NCBI GenBank assembly: GCA_902766265.1
Contig: CACXCY010000096.1
Location: 1 to 9,245, forward strand
DNA length: 9,245 bases
Direction of reading: 5' to 3'
DNA from: an uncultured Bacteroidota bacterium
Lineage (GTDB): Bacteria > Bacteroidota > Bacteroidia > Bacteroidales > P3
Shown: positions 6,295 through 9,245 of the stretch, in pieces
Layout of the letters: each line of letters starts with the position of its first letter
Position numbering within the stretch: the first letter of the stretch is position 1
Program-made: the position numbers and the translations under genes
The notes under the pieces: model-generated
What the model saw: the letters and a program-made list of their open reading frames with translations, nothing else
Told to the model about the DNA's origin: nothing
Database searches by the model: none

Positions 6295-6404
6295 GCTTGG
6301 GGGCTAACTTTAGGTTGCTTGGGGGCTAACTTTAGGGGGCTTGGGGGTTAACTTTAGGGGGCTTGGGGGCTAACTTTAGGTTGCTTGGGGGCTTCTCTTC
6401 TGGT
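6295..6404. repeat. G-rich 22-bp tandem repeat (about 4.5 units)
   Basis: Units begin at 6295, 6317, 6339, 6361 and 6383. The first four are GCTTGGGGG, then CTAACTTTAGG (TTAACTTTAGG in the third), then TT or GG. The fifth keeps only its first 11 bases. With the preceding G-run, this gives eight runs of five G on the plus strand (6291, 6299, 6321, 6335, 6343, 6357, 6365 and 6387 are the run starts). The period equals that of the A/T-rich clusters. CTAACTTT is also found in the first unit of cluster 1. Confidence 0.95.
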
Positions 6405-6431
6405 GACTTTTGGACTTCTCTTCAGCCAATC

Positions 6432-6462
6432 AAAAAAAGACGAAACCTTGGGTTCCGTCTTT
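6432..6462 (-). terminator. Intrinsic terminator of topA
   Basis: Read on the minus strand, AAAGACG pairs with CGTCTTT (7 bp), then after one mismatch a further 4 bp pair around a 3-base loop, and the stem runs directly into a seven-T tract (6432-6438). It lies 57 bp past the topA stop codon. On the plus strand only three T follow the stem, so termination in that direction would be weak. Confidence 0.85.
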
Positions 6463-6483
6463 GTAGAATGTTGAAACGCAGTT

Positions 6484-6502
6484 CGTCCACTGGGAGTGGA
6501 CG
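6484..6502. other. Second hairpin in the topA 3' region
   Basis: CGTCCACT (6484-6491) and AGTGGACG (6495-6502) form a perfect 8-bp stem around GGG, 17 bp beyond the topA stop codon and before the terminator. No T-run follows in either direction. A role in transcript stability is possible but unproven. Confidence 0.55.
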
Positions 6503-6519
6503 CTGTCTGCGCTGGATAA

Positions 6520-8871
6520 TTACTTCGTTGCGCGACGCTTTCTGGAGCTTTTCTTCTCCTGCGCCTCACGAATCAAGCTTACCGCTTGCTCCAGCGTGAT
6601 AGTCAGCGGGTCGTACTTACCCTTGGGCAAGCGGAAGTTTTCCGTGTTGTAAGTCAGGTAGGGACCGTACTTGCCGATGTTGGTGACAACCTCGATTTGC
6701 TCGTATTTGCCCAGCAAACGGGGGAACTGCGCGCGCATGCGCTCCTTTTCCTCGTTGGCGGCGCGTTTCTGTACGATGATTTCGCAGCAGCGCTCCTGGC
6801 TGATGGTGTAGGGGTCGTCGGCTTTTGAGAGACTGTAGAACTTGCCGTCGTGGCGCACATAAGGCCCGAAACGACCTATGCTGACGGTGATCTCATGACC
6901 CTCAAACTCACCCACCTGACGTGGCAGGTTGAACAATTCGAGAGCTTCTTCCAGCGTGATGCTGTCTATGCTCTGGCCTTTCTTCATCGATGCGAAGGTC
7001 GGTTTTTCGTCACCCGAAGTGTCGCCAATCTGGATAAGCGTACCGTAGCGGCCAATTTTGGCGTACACCTTCTTGCCGCTCTTGGGGTCTGTGCCCAGCA
7101 GACGTTCGCCGCTGGTGCGCTTGGAGTTGCTCTGGGTGGTCTTCACGTTCTTGTGGAACGGCACATAGAAGTGGTCTATCACCTTGCGCCATTGCTGTTT
7201 GCCGGTGGAAATGTCGTCGAAGTCCTGCTCCACCTTGGCGGTGAAGTTGTAGTCCATTATCTCGTTGAAATGTTGCAACAGGAACTTGTTGACGATAGCG
7301 CCGATGTCGGTAGGCAGGAGCTTGCCTTTCTCCGCCCCCATTTTTTCTACCTTTTCGGTGCGTCTGACGCTACCGTTCTTCTGCAGGGAGAGCGTCACTA
7401 CGTTGACATTCTGTGGCTCGCGGTCCTCTTTGCTCACATACTCGCGCTTGAGAATGGTGCTGACGGTCGGCGCGTAGGTCGACGGACGGCCGATGCCAAG
7501 TTCCTCGAGCTTCTTGATCAAGCTGGCTTCCGTGTAGCGCGGAGGGTGCTGGGTGAAGTGCTGCACGGCTTCGGCGTCGTCGAGCGAGAGGCGTGTGCCG
7601 GCCTTCAGCGGCGGCAGCAGCTTCTGTTCGTTGGCGTTGTCGGTGTCTTCGTCGTCGGTCGATTCATAGTAAACCTTCAGGAAACCGTCAAAGAGCACTT
7701 GCTCACCCTGGCACGTGAATGTCTCTTTCTTGCCCGAAATGCTGATGTCGACGATGGTTTTCTCCAACTCGGCGTCAGCCATCTGGGAGGCGATGGCGCG
7801 TTTCCATATCAGTTCGTAGAGGCGGCGCTGCGAGGCGTCGGCGGTGATGGTCGCATTGGCCATGTTGGTGGGACGGATGGCTTCGTGAGCTTCCTGTGCC
7901 CCTTTGACTTTGGTGTGGTAGTTGCGAATCTTCACGTAACGCTCGTTGAACATCTTGGTGATTTCCTCTTTGGCCATGTCGAGTGCAAACGTGGAGAGGT
8001 TGGTCGAGTCGGTACGCATGTAGGTGATGTATCCCGCTTCGTACAGCTGCTGGGCAATCTGCATGGTGCGGGCTACGCTGAAACCGAGTTTGCGGCTGGC
8101 TTCCTGCTGGAGGGTAGAGGTGGTGAACGGTGGTGCAGGCGAGCGGTGCGACGGTTTGGTCTCGACTTTCTCGATGCAGAAGGTTGACTTGGCAATGTCT
8201 TTCATGAAGCTGGTCGCCTCTTCCTCGTTGTCGAATCGGCGGCTCAACTCTGCCAAAACTTTTTTGTTGGTGTCGTTGGTGGAGAAATTGGCGGTGAGGC
8301 GGAAGTAGGTCTGCGACTTGAAGTCGTGGATTTCTTCCTCGCGTTCCACGATGAGACGCACGGCCACGCTCTGCACACGTCCTGCGCTGAGGGCCGGTTT
8401 TATCTTGCTCCAGAGGATGGGACTGATTTCGTAGCCCACCAGACGGTCGAGCACACGGCGTGCCTGTTGTGCGTCGACGAGGTTCATGTCGATGTCGCGC
8501 GGATGTTCTATGGCGTTGAGTATGGCGCTCTTGGTGATTTCGTTGAAGACGATGCGCTTGGTCTTGTCGTCCTTCAGCTTGAGGGTTTCTTTCAGATGCC
8601 AGGCGATGGCTTCTCCTTCGCGGTCTTCATCGGATGCCAGCCACACCATGTCGGCGTTGTTGGCGGCCTTCTTGAGTTCGCTGACCAGTTTGACTTTGTC
8701 GTCGGGGATTTCGTACTCCGGCTCGTAGTTGTTGTCGATGTCGATACTCATCTCTTTCTTGGCCAGGTCGCGGATGTGGCCCTTGCTGGTTACAACCTCG
8801 TAGTCCTTGCCCAGGTACTTCTTGATGGTTTCGATTTTTCCTGGGGACTCAACTATTACTAAATTCTTCAT
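6520..8871 (-). CDS. topA: DNA topoisomerase I (type IA)
   Basis: TopA relaxes negative supercoils by cutting one DNA strand through a 5'-phosphotyrosine link. The protein is 783 residues. The TOPRIM domain opens at once (MKNLVIVESPGK, with Glu8 and Lys12) and carries the metal-binding DEDREGE (81-87; Asp81, Asp83). The catalytic tyrosine is Tyr284 in YITYMRTDS. SAGRVQSVAVR (162-172) and GIGRPSTYAPT (459-469) are further hallmark motifs. The C-terminus lacks the cysteine zinc fingers of the E. coli enzyme. It has three glycine-rich repeats instead (GRYGTLIQIGD at 607, GRFGPYVRHDG at 666, GKYGPYLTY at 733) and a basic tail, KKSSRKRRATK. An acidic insert lies at 403-416. The ATG at 8871 is chosen because TOPRIM homology starts there; an upstream extension would run across the promoter. 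The gene stands alone with its own promoter and terminator. Confidence 0.97.
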   Translation of the reverse strand: MKNLVIVESPGKIETIKKYLGKDYEVVTSKGHIRDLAKKEMSIDIDNNYEPEYEIPDDKVKLVSELKKAANNADMVWLASDEDREGEAIAWHLKETLKLKDDKTKRIVFNEITKSAILNAIEHPRDIDMNLVDAQQARRVLDRLVGYEISPILWSKIKPALSAGRVQSVAVRLIVEREEEIHDFKSQTYFRLTANFSTNDTNKKVLAELSRRFDNEEEATSFMKDIAKSTFCIEKVETKPSHRSPAPPFTTSTLQQEASRKLGFSVARTMQIAQQLYEAGYITYMRTDSTNLSTFALDMAKEEITKMFNERYVKIRNYHTKVKGAQEAHEAIRPTNMANATITADASQRRLYELIWKRAIASQMADAELEKTIVDISISGKKETFTCQGEQVLFDGFLKVYYESTDDEDTDNANEQKLLPPLKAGTRLSLDDAEAVQHFTQHPPRYTEASLIKKLEELGIGRPSTYAPTVSTILKREYVSKEDREPQNVNVVTLSLQKNGSVRRTEKVEKMGAEKGKLLPTDIGAIVNKFLLQHFNEIMDYNFTAKVEQDFDDISTGKQQWRKVIDHFYVPFHKNVKTTQSNSKRTSGERLLGTDPKSGKKVYAKIGRYGTLIQIGDTSGDEKPTFASMKKGQSIDSITLEEALELFNLPRQVGEFEGHEITVSIGRFGPYVRHDGKFYSLSKADDPYTISQERCCEIIVQKRAANEEKERMRAQFPRLLGKYEQIEVVTNIGKYGPYLTYNTENFRLPKGKYDPLTITLEQAVSLIREAQEKKSSRKRRATK

Positions 8872-8905
8872 TATGATGTATGTTTTTTGTATCTGTACTT
8901 TCGGG

Positions 8906-8919
8906 CGGCACATGTGCCG
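8906..8919. promoter_or_regulatory. Perfect palindrome in the topA leader
   Basis: CGGCACATGTGCCG is a perfect 14-bp palindrome between the predicted transcription start and the topA ATG. As DNA it could be a dimeric repressor site; in RNA it could form a hairpin only with a few central bases unpaired. No regulator is recognised. Confidence 0.45.
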
Positions 8920-8935
8920 AAACATGTCGGTCGGC

Positions 8936-8948
8936 TCCCGATTCGGGA
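8936..8948. promoter_or_regulatory. Operator-like palindrome at the topA transcription start
   Basis: TCCCGA (8936-8941) and TCGGGA (8943-8948) form a perfect 6-1-6 inverted repeat starting two bases downstream of the -7 element. The predicted start site (about 8944-8946) falls inside it, a typical place for a repressor that blocks initiation. The bound protein, if any, is unknown. Confidence 0.45.
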
Positions 8949-8950
8949 TG

Positions 8951-8983
8951 CAAAGATAATACATAAATTTTATTTCTTGCAAA
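8951..8983 (-). promoter_or_regulatory. Bacteroidota-type promoter of topA
   Basis: On the minus strand, TTTG (8983-8980) is followed after 21 bp by TATCTTTG (8958-8951). This fits the Bacteroides -33 TTTG and -7 TAnnTTTG pattern with normal spacing. The predicted start near 8945 gives a leader of about 75 nt. The nine bases TATCTTTGC are identical to those at the lpdA promoter. Confidence 0.75.
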
Positions 8984-9213
8984 TAAAAATTACAAAGCAT
9001 TGCGTATGCGACAGTTGTGGACGGGTTTGCGACTCGTTTTTTTCTCTTTGGCCGTTCCTGCGGCGGCTGTTTTCATATATATAATGTATTATATATTGTC
9101 TCTCTAAGATTGTGCTGCGCAACCGTCCTTCCGTGCAGCATTGACGGTAAAGGTCGGTTTGCTGGAAAGTACTGTTGTAAATGGTTGATTTTGAACGCTG
9201 CCTTTTCATATTC
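8984..9213. other. Noncoding stretch upstream of topA
   Basis: I see no gene here. It contains an A/T palindrome, ATATATAAT and ATTATATAT around GT (9077-9096). It also has two interlocked inverted repeats: TGCTGC (9113-9118) with GCAGCA (9135-9140), and ACCGTC (9122-9127) with GACGGT (9144-9149). No promoter facing right and no tRNA is evident. Confidence 0.6.
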
Positions 9214-9245
9214 GCCATGTAAGGTTACATGGGGGTGCCATGTAA
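9214..9245. repeat. Start of a palindromic repeat array cut by the window edge
   Basis: CCATGTAA (9215-9222), GG and TTACATGG (9225-9232) form a perfect inverted repeat. After GGGTG, CCATGTAA recurs at 9238-9245, 23 bp from the first copy, so an array may continue outside the window. CATGTAAGGTTAC (9216-9228) matches CATGTAAAGTTAC (6219-6231) of cluster 2 at 12 of 13 bases. Confidence 0.7.

Larger units (their letters stand above)
5955..6519. other. Convergent intergenic region packed with short repeats
   Basis: These 565 bp separate the 3' end of the DUF721 gene from the 3' end of topA and hold no credible gene. The left half contains two clusters of an A/T-rich 22-bp repeat (6003-6068 and 6179-6244), each followed by a related C-rich block. 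The right half contains a G-rich 22-bp array (6295-6404), then the topA terminator and a second hairpin. Most of the stretch is therefore accounted for by repeats. Because the period is 22 bp, a translated repeat would change frame at each unit, which argues against a coding role. Confidence 0.9.

Noticed and set aside
6003..6404. CRISPR array
   Set aside because: The constant part is only 7-11 bp, the linkers are palindromic rather than unique, and no cas gene is present.
6363..6599. Short plus-strand open frame running from the G-rich repeats into the topA 3' end
   Set aside because: It consists of repeat and antisense topA sequence, has no recognisable domain and contains the topA terminator.
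8872..9000. 43-residue N-terminal extension of topA from an upstream in-frame ATG
   Set aside because: It would translate across the promoter and operator-like palindrome and adds unrelated residues before the TOPRIM domain, which begins at the ATG at 8871.
8970..9218. 82-residue minus-strand open frame upstream of topA
   Set aside because: Its composition is not protein-like, no promoter is evident, and its 3' end overlaps the -33 element of the topA promoter.

Overview
The window reads as chromosomal DNA of a member of the Bacteroidota, most likely order Bacteroidales. Three things point there: protein sequences and a recF/DUF721 gene pair typical of the group; start codons mostly preceded by A/T-rich sequence rather than Shine-Dalgarno motifs; and two sites matching the Bacteroides -7 promoter motif TAnnTTTG (both TATCTTTG, ahead of lpdA and topA). 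The genus cannot be fixed from this sequence.

Layout. Positions 1-150 hold no supported gene and carry a probable lpdA promoter. Positions 151-5954 hold six co-directional, tightly packed plus-strand genes: lpdA (dihydrolipoyl dehydrogenase), an unrecognised 359-residue protein, a membrane-anchored M23 peptidase, ispH (isoprenoid synthesis), recF (DNA repair) and a short DUF721/DciA-like protein. Gaps are 35, 15 and 11 bp, with overlaps of 13 bp (peptidase/ispH) and 4 bp (recF/DUF721), so co-transcription is likely. The roles are mixed: energy metabolism, cell wall, isoprenoids and replication/repair. Only recF and DUF721 form an obvious functional pair. Positions 6520-8871 hold topA (DNA topoisomerase I) on the minus strand, convergent with the cluster, with its own promoter, operator-like palindrome and intrinsic terminator.

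The unusual part is the 565-bp convergent intergenic region (5955-6519). It holds two short arrays with an exact 22-bp period. In the first type the invariant heptamer CCTAACC alternates with 15-bp quasi-palindromic linkers. Neighbouring linkers are complementary to each other, so the heptamer falls in the loop of 15-bp-arm hairpins. Two such hairpins have different arm sequences but keep both pairing and loop. In the second type a G-rich 22-bp unit (GCTTGGGGG followed by CTAACTTTAGG) is repeated about four and a half times, giving eight runs of five G within about 100 bp. A related palindromic repeat starts at the right edge of the window (9214-9245), on the other side of topA. This suggests a dispersed family of short intergenic repeats. 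Its function is unknown; transcript 3'-end formation, protein binding or selfish expansion are all possible.

Everything else is ordinary housekeeping content with intact catalytic motifs. No tRNA, rRNA, CRISPR array, transposase or phage gene is visible.
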